This document shows, in pieces, positions 17,348-26,450 of a stretch of DNA of 64,000 bases. Numbering within the stretch: the first letter of the stretch is position 1; each line of letters opens with the position of its first letter. A program made the translations under genes and the position numbers. Under the pieces are notes generated by a model. The model did no database searches, was not told the origin of the DNA, and worked only from the letters and a program-made list of their open reading frames with translations. The DNA is from JBKECF01 sp047974375 (GTDB lineage: Bacteria; Bacillota; Clostridia; Lachnospirales; CAMZNU01). The stretch spans positions 72,377 to 136,376 of the forward strand of contig JBKECF010000006.1 in NCBI GenBank assembly GCA_047974375.1, read 5' to 3'.

Positions 17348-18656
17348 AATCAAGGAACTCCTTTTAACCAATTTAGGTTGGAAGATTATATCTTTATTAA
17401 TAGCTATAATGACATGGTTTGTAGCTACAAATATTAACAATCCAGTTATTGCGCAAACCTTTGCAGTACAGCTGGAGTTACGTAATTTGGATGCACTAGA
17501 AGATAATGATTTAATTTTATTAAACCTAAACAAAATAGAAAAAGAAACAGTCAATATACGTGTGAAAGGTACAAGAAGAGATATAGGCAATTATAAAAAT
17601 GGAGATTTAGTAGCATATATAGACTTTAAACCTATTAACATTAATAATAGCAACAATACAAAAAATCCATTTCTAATTTCAATATTAGTCGAAAGTAATA
17701 ATAGTGACTATGAAATAATTGAATACACACAAAAGACCATAGAGGTTACCTTCGATAATTTAGTGACTAAAGAGTATAAAATTAACGTAAATACTGTTGG
17801 CGAACTAGCGGAGGGCTTTAACTTAGTGGGTGAACCAAGTTTAAACGAACCTAAAGTTATGATAAAAGGCGCTGAAGGAGTAGTATCTAATATAAACGAT
17901 GTAAGTATTCAATTGGATTTTACAGATAAAAGTGCAGATTTTACAGAGCAATTACCGATAAATATTTATAACGAAAGTGGTCAATTACTAAATGACGATT
18001 TATCCTTAGTCAACCCAAGTGAAGTAACAGTAACAACACGTATAGATATGAGAAATAGTATACCAATATCAGCACCTATGTGGAGTGGTGTTGTGGAGAA
18101 TGGCTATAGACTTATTACACCACCAACATGGACACCTAGTTATGTAGAGGTGTATGGTAATGAGGAAACTATTGACTCAATACCAAACATTACACTAAGC
18201 CCTGTTGATGTAACAGGTGCTACAGAGGATGTAGTTGTCACTTATAATATAGAAGACTTGCTTAAGGATACGGATCTAACGGTTACAGAGGAAATGGCAA
18301 AAGAAGTTACTGTTACATTTAAAGTAGAGCCAATAATTAGTAGAGATTTAATAATACCAATTAGTAATATGGATATTGTTAACGAACCGAATAATTTTGA
18401 ATTACCAGATGAATTTACCATTACAATATCTGGACCTGAAACAGCTGTAAATTCAGTTGATGTTGAAGACATAGTTGGCACATTGGATTTAGAAAATACA
18501 ATTGAGGGCGAAAATCAAATAACACCAGCATTGGAATTTACAGGCGATATTATTTATACTACAGAACCAATTGTAATAAATGTTTATGGGGAGTCAACAA
18601 GGGAAATTAGCCCTACTATAGATAAGCCGGAGGAAGAGAATACAGAAAATCAATAA
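17340..18656 (+). CDS. cdaR: YbbR-domain regulator of CdaA (CdaR)
   Basis: CdaR is the extracytoplasmic partner that modulates CdaA. The protein has an N-terminal membrane anchor (LGWKIISLLIAIMTWFVAT, about residues 12-30) followed by about 400 residues of repeated YbbR domains, seen as recurring blocks ending in VTV/INV strands near 130, 215, 300 and 400. The open frame begins at 17211, but GGGAGGGAACGT directly before the ATG at 17340 marks the real start, making 438 residues and an 8-base overlap with cdaA. The tail is acidic (PEEENTENQ). A palindromic hairpin follows before glmM. Confidence 0.9.
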   Translation: MSKIKELLLTNLGWKIISLLIAIMTWFVATNINNPVIAQTFAVQLELRNLDALEDNDLILLNLNKIEKETVNIRVKGTRRDIGNYKNGDLVAYIDFKPININNSNNTKNPFLISILVESNNSDYEIIEYTQKTIEVTFDNLVTKEYKINVNTVGELAEGFNLVGEPSLNEPKVMIKGAEGVVSNINDVSIQLDFTDKSADFTEQLPINIYNESGQLLNDDLSLVNPSEVTVTTRIDMRNSIPISAPMWSGVVENGYRLITPPTWTPSYVEVYGNEETIDSIPNITLSPVDVTGATEDVVVTYNIEDLLKDTDLTVTEEMAKEVTVTFKVEPIISRDLIIPISNMDIVNEPNNFELPDEFTITISGPETAVNSVDVEDIVGTLDLENTIEGENQITPALEFTGDIIYTTEPIVINVYGESTREISPTIDKPEEENTENQ

Positions 18657-18664
18657 AAGTTCAT

Positions 18665-18692
18665 AAAAGGGATACTAATTAGTATCCCTTTT
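18665..18692 (+). terminator. Perfect palindrome between cdaR and glmM (terminator or processing hairpin)
   Basis: AAAAGGGATACTAA is followed immediately by TTAGTATCCCTTTT, a perfect 14-base-pair hairpin with T residues after it. It lies between genes normally co-transcribed, so it may only partly terminate and set the cdaAR:glmMS ratio. Confidence 0.7.
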
Positions 18693-18715
18693 ATGTTATA
18701 TTTAAGGAGGAAACA

Positions 18716-20068
18716 ATGGGAGAAATATTTGGAACAGATGGAGTACGTGGAGTTGCTAACAAAGAACTTACACCAGAACTTGCATATAATTTAGGTAGAG
18801 CAGGAGCATATGTATTAACAAAAGAAAAAAAACACATGCCCAAAATAATTATAGGAAAAGATACACGCATATCTGGTGACATGCTAGAGGCATCTTTACT
18901 TTCTGGAATGTGTTCAGTTGGTGCTATTGTATATACTGTTGGCGTTATTCCTACACCAGCAATTCCATTTTTGATTAAAAAATATAATTTTGATGCAGGA
19001 GTTATGATATCTGCATCACATAACCCAGTAAAAGACAATGGAATAAAGTTTTTTAATAGCAATGGATACAAGCTTTCAGATAAAATTGAACTAGAAATAG
19101 AGGACATTTTATTAGATACTAAAGAGGTTTTACCACGACCTGTAGATACTGAAATAGGCTATAAAAAAGAGTTTAAAAGTGGAAAAAATGATTATGTGGA
19201 TTTTTTACTTACTACTGTTCCAAATATTGACTTAAAGGGGTTTAAAATAGTATTGGACTGTGCAAATGGTGCAACTTTTGAATGTGCACCTGAGGTGTAC
19301 AGTAGATTAGGAGCTGATATATACCCCATTTTTAATGAGCCTAATGGAGTAAATATAAATGACGATTGTGGTTCTACGCACGTAACTGATTTATGTAAAA
19401 AAGTAATTGAATTAGGTGCAGATATAGGATTTGCCTATGATGGTGACGGGGATAGATGTTTTTGTGTAGATGAAAATGGAAAAGTTATAGAAGGAGATGA
19501 AATACTTTCTATGCTTGGGACTAAAATGAAAAGCGAGGGTATTTTAAAAAACAATACTATAGTAGCTACAATAATGAGTAATCTAGGTTTATTTATAATG
19601 GGTGAAAAATTAAAGATGAATATTGAGCAAACTAATGTAGGGGACAGATATGTTTTGGAAAATATGTTGGAAAATGGACATAATTTAGGTGGGGAACAAT
19701 CAGGTCATATAATTATGTTAGACCACAACACAACAGGAGATGGAATACTTACTTCACTACAGATAATGGATTTAGTATTTAAGGAAAATAAAAAAATATC
19801 TAATATAAATAAATTAATGGAAATATTGCCACAAGCATTAGTTAATGCCAAAGTGTCTAGAAATAAAAAGAACAATTACTTGAAAAATCAAAAAGTACAA
19901 GAAATGATAAAAGGGCTGGAGGAAAAGTACAATGGAACAGGTAGAGTTTTAATTAGACCATCAGGTACTGAACCTTTAGTACGTGTAATGATAGAGGGGA
20001 AAGACATAAATGAATTGAAAAATGACGCTGTAGTTTTGGCTGAGTTAATAGAAAGTGAATCAAAATAA
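18716..20068 (+). CDS. glmM: Phosphoglucosamine mutase
   Basis: GlmM interconverts glucosamine-6-phosphate and glucosamine-1-phosphate. The 450-residue protein begins MGEIFGTDGVRGVANKELT. It has the phosphoserine loop MISASHNPVKDNG near residue 100, the metal-binding DGDGDRCF near 242, the sugar-binding GGEQSGHI near 325 and the phosphate-binding RPSGTEPLVRVM near 412. AAGGAGGAAAC precedes the ATG. In other Firmicutes GlmM also binds CdaA and lowers c-di-AMP synthesis, which fits the operon. glmS follows 10 bases later. Confidence 0.97.
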   Translation: MGEIFGTDGVRGVANKELTPELAYNLGRAGAYVLTKEKKHMPKIIIGKDTRISGDMLEASLLSGMCSVGAIVYTVGVIPTPAIPFLIKKYNFDAGVMISASHNPVKDNGIKFFNSNGYKLSDKIELEIEDILLDTKEVLPRPVDTEIGYKKEFKSGKNDYVDFLLTTVPNIDLKGFKIVLDCANGATFECAPEVYSRLGADIYPIFNEPNGVNINDDCGSTHVTDLCKKVIELGADIGFAYDGDGDRCFCVDENGKVIEGDEILSMLGTKMKSEGILKNNTIVATIMSNLGLFIMGEKLKMNIEQTNVGDRYVLENMLENGHNLGGEQSGHIIMLDHNTTGDGILTSLQIMDLVFKENKKISNINKLMEILPQALVNAKVSRNKKNNYLKNQKVQEMIKGLEEKYNGTGRVLIRPSGTEPLVRVMIEGKDINELKNDAVVLAELIESESK

Positions 20069-20078
20069 GGAGAATTTA

Positions 20079-21908
20079 ATGTGTGGTGTAGTAGGTTACG
20101 TTGGCAAAGAAAATGTTGTACCTATTTTAATTAATGGACTATCAAAATGAGAATATAGAGGATATGATTCTGCTGGAATAGCAATTCAAGATGAAAGCGG
20201 AATAAAAATAGTAAAAGCAAAAGGTAGACTTAAAAATTTATGTGATGTATTAGAGAGAGATCCCGTAAGTGGTTTTGTAGGCATAGGTCATACAAGATGG
20301 GCAACTCATGGAGCCCCGTCAGATATAAATTCCCATCCCCACTTTAGTATGGATAAGGAAATAGCAGTTGTACATAATGGTATAATTGAAAATTATTTGG
20401 ATATTAAAAGAGAGTTAGAAAATAAAGGTTATGTTTTTTCTACGGAAACGGATACGGAAACAGTTGCCCAATTACTAAGTTATTTTAGAAGCACTGGACT
20501 AAATATGTACGATGCAATTTATGAAGTTTTAGATAAAATAGAGGGTTCCTATGCCTTAGGTATTATTTCTAAAAACGAAGAAAATAAAGTATATTGTGCT
20601 AGAAAAGATAGTCCGTTAATTTTAGGAGTAGGGAAGAATTGTAATTATTTAGCTTCAGATGTACCTGCCATTCTTAATTATACAAGAAAGATTATTTATT
20701 TAGAAGAAGGGGAAGTAGCTGTTTTAACGCCGGATAAAATTGATATATATGATAAGGAAAAAACAAAAATTTATAAACAAGCTGAACGCATAAATTGGGA
20801 TATGAATTCTGCTGAAAAAGATGGGTATGACCATTTTATGTTGAAAGAAATCTTTGAACAACCAAAAGTAGTTAAAGATACCATAGGCAATAAGCTTAAA
20901 GCGGATAGAATAGACCTAGGCGATATTGGACTTACAAAGGGAATTTTAGAGGATATAAATAAAATATATATTGTTGCCTGTGGCACAGCTTATTATGCAG
21001 GCTTAGTAGGTAAATATTTATTGGAAAGAGTAACCAGATTAGCTATAAATGCAGATGTCGCAAGTGAGTTTAGGTATAATGACCCTGTAATAGACGAAAA
21101 AACTTTAGTTATTGTAGTTTCTCAATCTGGTGAAACGGCTGATACACTTGCGGCATTGAGATTGGCAAAAAGCAAAAAAGCCAGAGTGCTGGCAGTTGTT
21201 AATGTAGTAGGGAGCAGCATAGCCAGGGAAGCTGACAATGTATATTATACTTTAGCAGGCCCAGAAATTGCTGTGGCAAGTACTAAGGCTTTTACAGCTC
21301 AGGTTATGTCTTTTTATATGTTGACGTATTATATTGCCATTGAGTTAAACAAAATTACACAAGACGAGTACAGAAATATTTCTAGTGCAATGTTAAAGCT
21401 TCCTGAGTTAATTGATATCACCTTAAACAACATTCGAAAGGTTCAACGTTTTTCTAAGCAATTTTTAAATGCTAAAAATGTTTTCTATATAGGACGAGGG
21501 CTAGATTATATAATGGCCATGGAAGGTTCATTAAAATTAAAAGAAATTGCATATTTGCATTCTGAACCATATGCAGCAGGGGAACTTAAACATGGACCAA
21601 TTGCACTTATAGAGGAAACAACTTTAGTTGTAGGTGTTATTACTCAAGAAAGATTATTTGATAAAACTGTGAGTAATTTACGTGAATGTAAGGCTAGGGG
21701 AGCTAAAATTTTAGCAATAGCTATAGATGGTAATAAAGATATAGAAAATTTTGCCGATCATATTTTTTATATACCAAGAACCATGGAGGAGTTTGCCCCT
21801 TTAATTGCAAACGTATTCCAGCAACTTTTTGCCTATTATATGGCATTAGGTCTGGAAAATGATGTTGATAAACCTAGAAATTTAGCTAAGTCTGTAACAG
21901 TAGAATAA
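20079..21908 (+). CDS. glmS: Glucosamine-6-phosphate synthase with an in-frame TGA at codon 24
   Basis: GlmS makes glucosamine-6-phosphate from fructose-6-phosphate and glutamine. The frame from ATG 20079 begins MCGVVGYVGKENVV, with the nucleophilic Cys2, runs to a TGA at 20148-20150 and resumes at once with EYRGYDSAGIAIQDESG. The family usually has Leu before EYRGYDSAG, so TGA replaces a Leu codon, most simply TTA. All later motifs are intact: GHTRWATHG, HNGIIEN, the isomerase SQSGETADT and the C-terminal KPRNLAKSVTVE; the total of 609 codons is normal. Without readthrough, translation could restart downstream (for example at 20349) but would lose the catalytic cysteine. Other genes here use TGA as a stop. 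There is no room for a glmS ribozyme in the 10-base gap after glmM. Confidence 0.92.
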
Positions 21909-21912
21909 GTAT

Positions 21913-21963
21913 AAAAAAAAGACAAATGAGAAGAAAATTTAAAATTTTTCATTTGTCTTTTTT
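21913..21963. terminator. Bidirectional terminator between glmS and the amidase gene
   Basis: AAAAAAGACAAATGA pairs with TCATTTGTCTTTTTT. It has A and T tracts on both sides and serves the two convergent genes. Confidence 0.85.
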
Positions 21964-21966
21964 AGT

Positions 21967-24207
21967 TTAATGGTTATTATCTGTGTTGTAGTGTGTTAGT
22001 ACCTCAACTAATGATTCATATATGGTTTGAGCTATTAAATTTTGATAACTATCTGTATTTAATTTAGCTGCTTCATTATTGTTACTTAAAAAGCCAAGTT
22101 CCACTAAAACAGCAGGCACCTTTGTACTATTTAACACAATAAGGTCACGTCTTTTTAAAATTCCTCTATCAAAGCTACCTAATTTTTCTATTAAGTTTTT
22201 TTGCACTATAGTTGCAAACTTTTCAGACGAAAATCCTAATTTATCTTCATTATTATGGTTAAAGTATAGAGTTTCTGTACCATTTGGACCTTTAGCAGGG
22301 GCTGCGGAATTATTATGTATTGATATAAATAAATCTGCAATCTCGTTTGCAATACCAGTTCTTTTGTCAAAGGATGGATTGGTATCATCAAGGCGTGTGG
22401 CTATTACTTTTATATTAGGGTCATTATTTATTAATTCGTATATTTTTTTACCTATTGATAGATTAATATTTTTTTCTATTAAATTATTTCCTATTGTACC
22501 AGGAGCACTGCCACCATGGCCAATATCTAATACAACAACGGCTTTTTCATGGTATTTTGGATTTGTATAATTTAAGTAGATGTTGTTAGCATCTTCTGTA
22601 ACTTTAATAAGTCCAAAAGCATTTAGTGTTACTTTTAAATCATTACTATTTTCATTAATAGAAATGGTATTAAAATACTCATTGTTAATGGATATATTTC
22701 CTGTTCCAAAGTATGAGGCACTATTAGGGATGCTTATTTTAATAACTTTGTTTATAGCTTTACTTTCATCAACATTTAAATCATTTACACTTAACGTGTC
22801 ATTTTTATTTATTACGATTGCATTTAAGCTGTTATCAAAAGAAATATTTTCGTATGATGCTTTACGTAAGGTAATTACTGTTGAATTATTTCTGGCCTCT
22901 GTAATTATTGTTGGTATTCTATTTTTCAATTCCATTTCTATTATGGCATTATTATCTTCTTCAGTTATGTTTACCTCGTCAATAAAGTTTCCATTTACTT
23001 TGTAACTTTCTTCTTTATTTAATTTTGATGATGGTAAAAATATTTTAACTTTATTACCCTCAATACTTGTAGTTGCGCTAGGGGCATAGTTTCCTTTAAT
23101 ATTTATTTTATCATTGCCACTGCTTGAGTCTACATTTATATTAGAAATATTATTGTGTTCAAATGTTACCATTATATTTTTTCTACTAGGTGAAAGATTT
23201 AAATTATATTTATTACCTTTTAATTGTATTACAACCCTTGTAATAGGTGGCGATTTTTGGAATAAAGACATTCTAATTTCACTAAAGTTTGCATATTTAG
23301 AACCTAGGTTTGCTTCATCCATAGTGTTGATTGGTGTGGCGTTATGAATATCTATAACTAATCGGCTATCTTCGAGTAATTGGGTTTCTACCTTACTAAT
23401 AGGGCCACCAGCTTGGATGTCTATATAGTTTTGTGTGGAACTAGGTAAACTAACAGAGGTTATATTTGTACTTGGGTGGTTCTCAACTGGAAAAGGGATT
23501 TTTTCATAAACAATATTTCCTGAACTTGTCTGATTATCAAGATTATCTTTATCCGTAGTTTCATCCATGTCTGAATTGGTATTTTCACCACTAGTAGAGT
23601 CATTATTAAAATAATCATTTACACTTTGACCAGGTTTTAAGTATATTATACCGCTATCCTCGGAGGTTTCTTCTTCTAAAATTGGAAATCCATCCTCATC
23701 ATATTTTATATCATCACTTTTTTCTATCTCAGTATTTGAAGATAGTCCATTAATATTAACTGTTCTTGTTTTATCATCCCACTGAACCTCCATGCCTATA
23801 CCTTCGGATATAGCACGTACAGGAACCATTATTTTATCGTTAATTATTAGTGGTGGAGCGTCTAAAGTAACACCTGTTCCACTAACATCCATTGTGCTGT
23901 TGCCAACTTGAGTTGCAACAACAATGTTATTGTAAGATACAATGGCATATTCGCCATCCGCTACCCATTCAACAGTTGCACCCAAAGGCTCAAAAACTTC
24001 TCTTATGGGAACTAACACTCTATCTTCAATGACAACTGGTGGCATTGGTAGGTCAGACAAATTTTGATTATTTATAGATAAATTTACATCAGGGGCATTG
24101 TAATAATGTTCCTCGCCGTTGTAAATTAGAGTCATTTCATTTGCATAAATATTTACCGTTGTAATTATGGTAGTAAAAAAAGATAATAAAAATAATTTGA
24201 TTTTCAA
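21967..24207 (-). CDS. N-acetylmuramoyl-L-alanine amidase with stalk-binding and AMIN domains
   Basis: A 746-residue exported peptidoglycan hydrolase. The order is signal peptide (residues 1-22), copper-amine-oxidase-N-like domain pair at about 30-155 (PPVVIEDRVLVPIREVFEPLG and PPLIINDKIMVPVRAISEG are its paired signatures), an acidic Ser/Asp/Asn-rich linker at about 160-240, an AMIN-like region at about 265-350, an unassigned beta-rich middle and the Amidase_3 catalytic domain from about 560. There VVLDIGHGG gives the first zinc His, NLIEKN the Glu and SIHNNSAAP the second His. PAVLVELGFLSNNNEA near 705 is the C-terminal catalytic signature. It cleaves the lactyl-alanine bond of the wall. 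It is transcribed alone, convergent to glmS. Confidence 0.93.
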   Translation of the reverse strand: MKIKLFLLSFFTTIITTVNIYANEMTLIYNGEEHYYNAPDVNLSINNQNLSDLPMPPVVIEDRVLVPIREVFEPLGATVEWVADGEYAIVSYNNIVVATQVGNSTMDVSGTGVTLDAPPLIINDKIMVPVRAISEGIGMEVQWDDKTRTVNINGLSSNTEIEKSDDIKYDEDGFPILEEETSEDSGIIYLKPGQSVNDYFNNDSTSGENTNSDMDETTDKDNLDNQTSSGNIVYEKIPFPVENHPSTNITSVSLPSSTQNYIDIQAGGPISKVETQLLEDSRLVIDIHNATPINTMDEANLGSKYANFSEIRMSLFQKSPPITRVVIQLKGNKYNLNLSPSRKNIMVTFEHNNISNINVDSSSGNDKINIKGNYAPSATTSIEGNKVKIFLPSSKLNKEESYKVNGNFIDEVNITEEDNNAIIEMELKNRIPTIITEARNNSTVITLRKASYENISFDNSLNAIVINKNDTLSVNDLNVDESKAINKVIKISIPNSASYFGTGNISINNEYFNTISINENSNDLKVTLNAFGLIKVTEDANNIYLNYTNPKYHEKAVVVLDIGHGGSAPGTIGNNLIEKNINLSIGKKIYELINNDPNIKVIATRLDDTNPSFDKRTGIANEIADLFISIHNNSAAPAKGPNGTETLYFNHNNEDKLGFSSEKFATIVQKNLIEKLGSFDRGILKRRDLIVLNSTKVPAVLVELGFLSNNNEAAKLNTDSYQNLIAQTIYESLVEVLTHYNTDNNH

Positions 24208-24306
24208 TTTGGATCTCCTTAGGTCAAAAAATAAGATAATGTTTTTACTTCAATAGTATTATACGTTAAAAGTATTAAAATTAGAATAAGAATAAATTAA
24301 ATTTAC

Positions 24307-24352
24307 AAAAAGGCTACTGTATAATGAAATCATCATTTATCAGTAGCCTTTT
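24307..24352. terminator. Terminator downstream of rhaD
   Basis: AAAAAGGCTACTG pairs with CAGTAGCCTTTT around an ATAATG/CATTTAT inner arm. It ends the minus-strand rha operon, which stops at 24379. Confidence 0.8.
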
Positions 24353-24378
24353 ATTTAGAGTTTATTTATATATACTAT

Positions 24379-25200
24379 TTAGTATAAGAATTCTTCAGGT
24401 AAATCCACATTAAAATCTTTACCTAAATCACGGAAATTATCAGAACTTATAGTTTGTCTTTTAGCTGGTGAAATTGAGAGAACTTTAACCAATATTTCTG
24501 CTGCTTTTTCAATTGTATGCATTAGACCAAAGGCTAAATCACAATCCTCTCCAGAACAAAAAATACCATGGTGCGCCCAAATTGCTGCGTCATGTTTTTC
24601 CATTAGCTTACTAGTTTCTACAGCAATATCTCTGCCGCCTGGTACCATCCAAGGAACAATACCAATACCAGTTGGGAAAACTATTGGGCATTCTGTAGCC
24701 ATTTCCCACAATTGGCGTGTAAAGACTTTGCTATCTAAAGGTAAAATAAAAGTTAAGGCAATTACATTAGTACAATGAGCATGATAAATAGTCCTATGTT
24801 TGCCTTTTGTAGCTATTTTTTTAACCTCATGATTCATTAAATGGGAAGGTAATTCACTGGTTGGTTTGCCATTATTAATTAGTCCCCAGAGTATTTTATA
24901 ATTTTCGCCTGATTCATCAATTAAAATGATACCGCAACTATCTTCTGTGTCTATTTCAATATTTATAAAATACTTACCACTACCTGTAACTAAAAAATAC
25001 TCATTGGCAAGTTTTGGTACAGTTGTTCCTATTGGAGTCCAGTTCGAATTGACATTAAAGCAACTTTTAATTATATCAACATCTTCATTTTTAATTCTGT
25101 AGCTTAAATTACCACCGTTTCTTTCGTGCCAATTAAATTTGTAACCATCTGTAGCTATTTTTATAAAATCTTTCATAAATTGCATTTCATATATATTCAT
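24379..25200 (-). CDS. rhaD: Rhamnulose-1-phosphate aldolase
   Basis: RhaD splits L-rhamnulose-1-phosphate into dihydroxyacetone phosphate and L-lactaldehyde. The 273 residues belong to the class II aldolase/adducin family. The zinc ligands are visible in YHAHCTNVIALTF near residue 140 (HxH) and WAHHGIFCSG near 212. NWHERNGGNLSYRI near 23 and LVTGSGKYF near 72 are phosphate-site signatures. It is the last gene of a tight rhaB-rhaA-rhaD operon, 8 bases after rhaA. Confidence 0.95.
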   Translation of the reverse strand: MNIYEMQFMKDFIKIATDGYKFNWHERNGGNLSYRIKNEDVDIIKSCFNVNSNWTPIGTTVPKLANEYFLVTGSGKYFINIEIDTEDSCGIILIDESGENYKILWGLINNGKPTSELPSHLMNHEVKKIATKGKHRTIYHAHCTNVIALTFILPLDSKVFTRQLWEMATECPIVFPTGIGIVPWMVPGGRDIAVETSKLMEKHDAAIWAHHGIFCSGEDCDLAFGLMHTIEKAAEILVKVLSISPAKRQTISSDNFRDLGKDFNVDLPEEFLY

Positions 25201-25208
25201 AAAATCTC

Positions 25209-26441
25209 CTATCTTTCGCTTAAAATTTTGGCTTCATATTCTTCTATTTCCTTAAACCAATCTCCGTCGCATAATGTATTGTTTCTTTGACAGAATTCTC
25301 TCCAAATATCGCCGAAAGGCATTGTTTTCATTTCTTCATTTAACACCATTAATTTAGTGAAGTTTCTTTCATCTTGTAGCTTAGATAGTTCCTCATTAGG
25401 TAAAAGCAAGGCATTCAATAGAGATTTTTGCATATTTCTTGTACCAGTTACCCAAGCACTTATACGATTTATACTAGCATCAAAGAAATCAAGTGCTAAT
25501 AAAATCTTTTCACTACCGTTTCTTATTATTTCTTTAGCGATCTCCTTAGTTGTATCGTCGAAAAGCACAACATGATCACTATCCCAACGAACAGGTCTTG
25601 TAACGTGTAGGGCTAGTTTTTCGTTAAAAATAAGCATAGTTGATATTTTATCGGCTACGTCTTCCATTACATTGTAATGGCCATTATCTATTAAACACAT
25701 TATATTGTTTTGCATTGCATAATTCATATAAAACTCACTAGAACCAACTGTACAGCTTTCTAATCCTATGCCAAATACTTTGGACTCAACTGCTACATAT
25801 ACTTTAGACTTATCATAGTCAATACTTAAAATTTCATCTAAGGATTTTTTTAATCTTAGTCTAGGACCTCTTCTATCGGCAGGAATGTCTTTAAAACCAT
25901 CGGGTATCCAAATGTTCATTGAGCAATAAGTATTTAACTCATTTGCAAAGTACTCACTTATTTTTAAACATGTTTTCCCATGTTCAACCCAAAAACTTCT
26001 AATTTCCTCGTTTTCAGAAGATAAAGTAGCTCCTTCGGCTTTTTCATGTGAAAAATATGTAGGGTTAAAATCAATTCCTAGATTTCTTTCTTTTGCATAG
26101 TCTACCCATTTTTTAAAATGTTTAGGCTCTAATTTATCTCTATCAACAAAGCCATCATCAAATATTGCATAGTTTGCATGTAGATTTATTCTGTGTGTAC
26201 CTGGGATTAATTCTAAGGCCTTATCTAAGTCAGCCATTAATTCTTCTGGTGTTGATGCTTTGCCCATATAGTTGCCTGTGGCTTGTATTCCACCAGTTAG
26301 GTTTTGGCTTCCTTCAAAGCCAGTAACATCATCACCTTGCCAACAATGTATAGAAATGGATATATTATTTAGTTCTTCTATTGCTTTTTCTGTATCAATA
26401 CCAAATTTTTCATAAATTCTTTTCGACTCTAAATAGCTCAT
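25209..26441 (-). CDS. rhaA: L-rhamnose isomerase
   Basis: RhaA converts L-rhamnose to L-rhamnulose in a metal-dependent TIM barrel. The 410-residue length matches the family (about 418). Signatures include SISIHCWQGDDVTGFEG (residues 28-44), INLHANYAIFDD near 84, GIDFNPTYFSHEKAEGATL near 122, AVESKVFGIGLESCTVGS near 213 and LIDNGHYN near 247, which hold the metal-binding Glu, His and Asp residues. It lies between rhaB and rhaD with gaps under 10 bases and has an AGGAGG-type site. Confidence 0.96.
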   Translation of the reverse strand: MSYLESKRIYEKFGIDTEKAIEELNNISISIHCWQGDDVTGFEGSQNLTGGIQATGNYMGKASTPEELMADLDKALELIPGTHRINLHANYAIFDDGFVDRDKLEPKHFKKWVDYAKERNLGIDFNPTYFSHEKAEGATLSSENEEIRSFWVEHGKTCLKISEYFANELNTYCSMNIWIPDGFKDIPADRRGPRLRLKKSLDEILSIDYDKSKVYVAVESKVFGIGLESCTVGSSEFYMNYAMQNNIMCLIDNGHYNVMEDVADKISTMLIFNEKLALHVTRPVRWDSDHVVLFDDTTKEIAKEIIRNGSEKILLALDFFDASINRISAWVTGTRNMQKSLLNALLLPNEELSKLQDERNFTKLMVLNEEMKTMPFGDIWREFCQRNNTLCDGDWFKEIEEYEAKILSER

Positions 26442-26450
26442 AAATACCTC

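Noticed and set aside
20069..20078. glmS ribozyme/riboswitch expected upstream of glmS in Firmicutes
   Set aside because: Only 10 bases separate glmM and glmS, so there is no room for the ribozyme; control must act elsewhere in the operon.
20148..20150. Genome-wide reassignment of TGA to an amino acid
   Set aside because: mazG, dfrA, rnhB and other intact genes terminate at TGA, and no intact gene needs TGA decoding.
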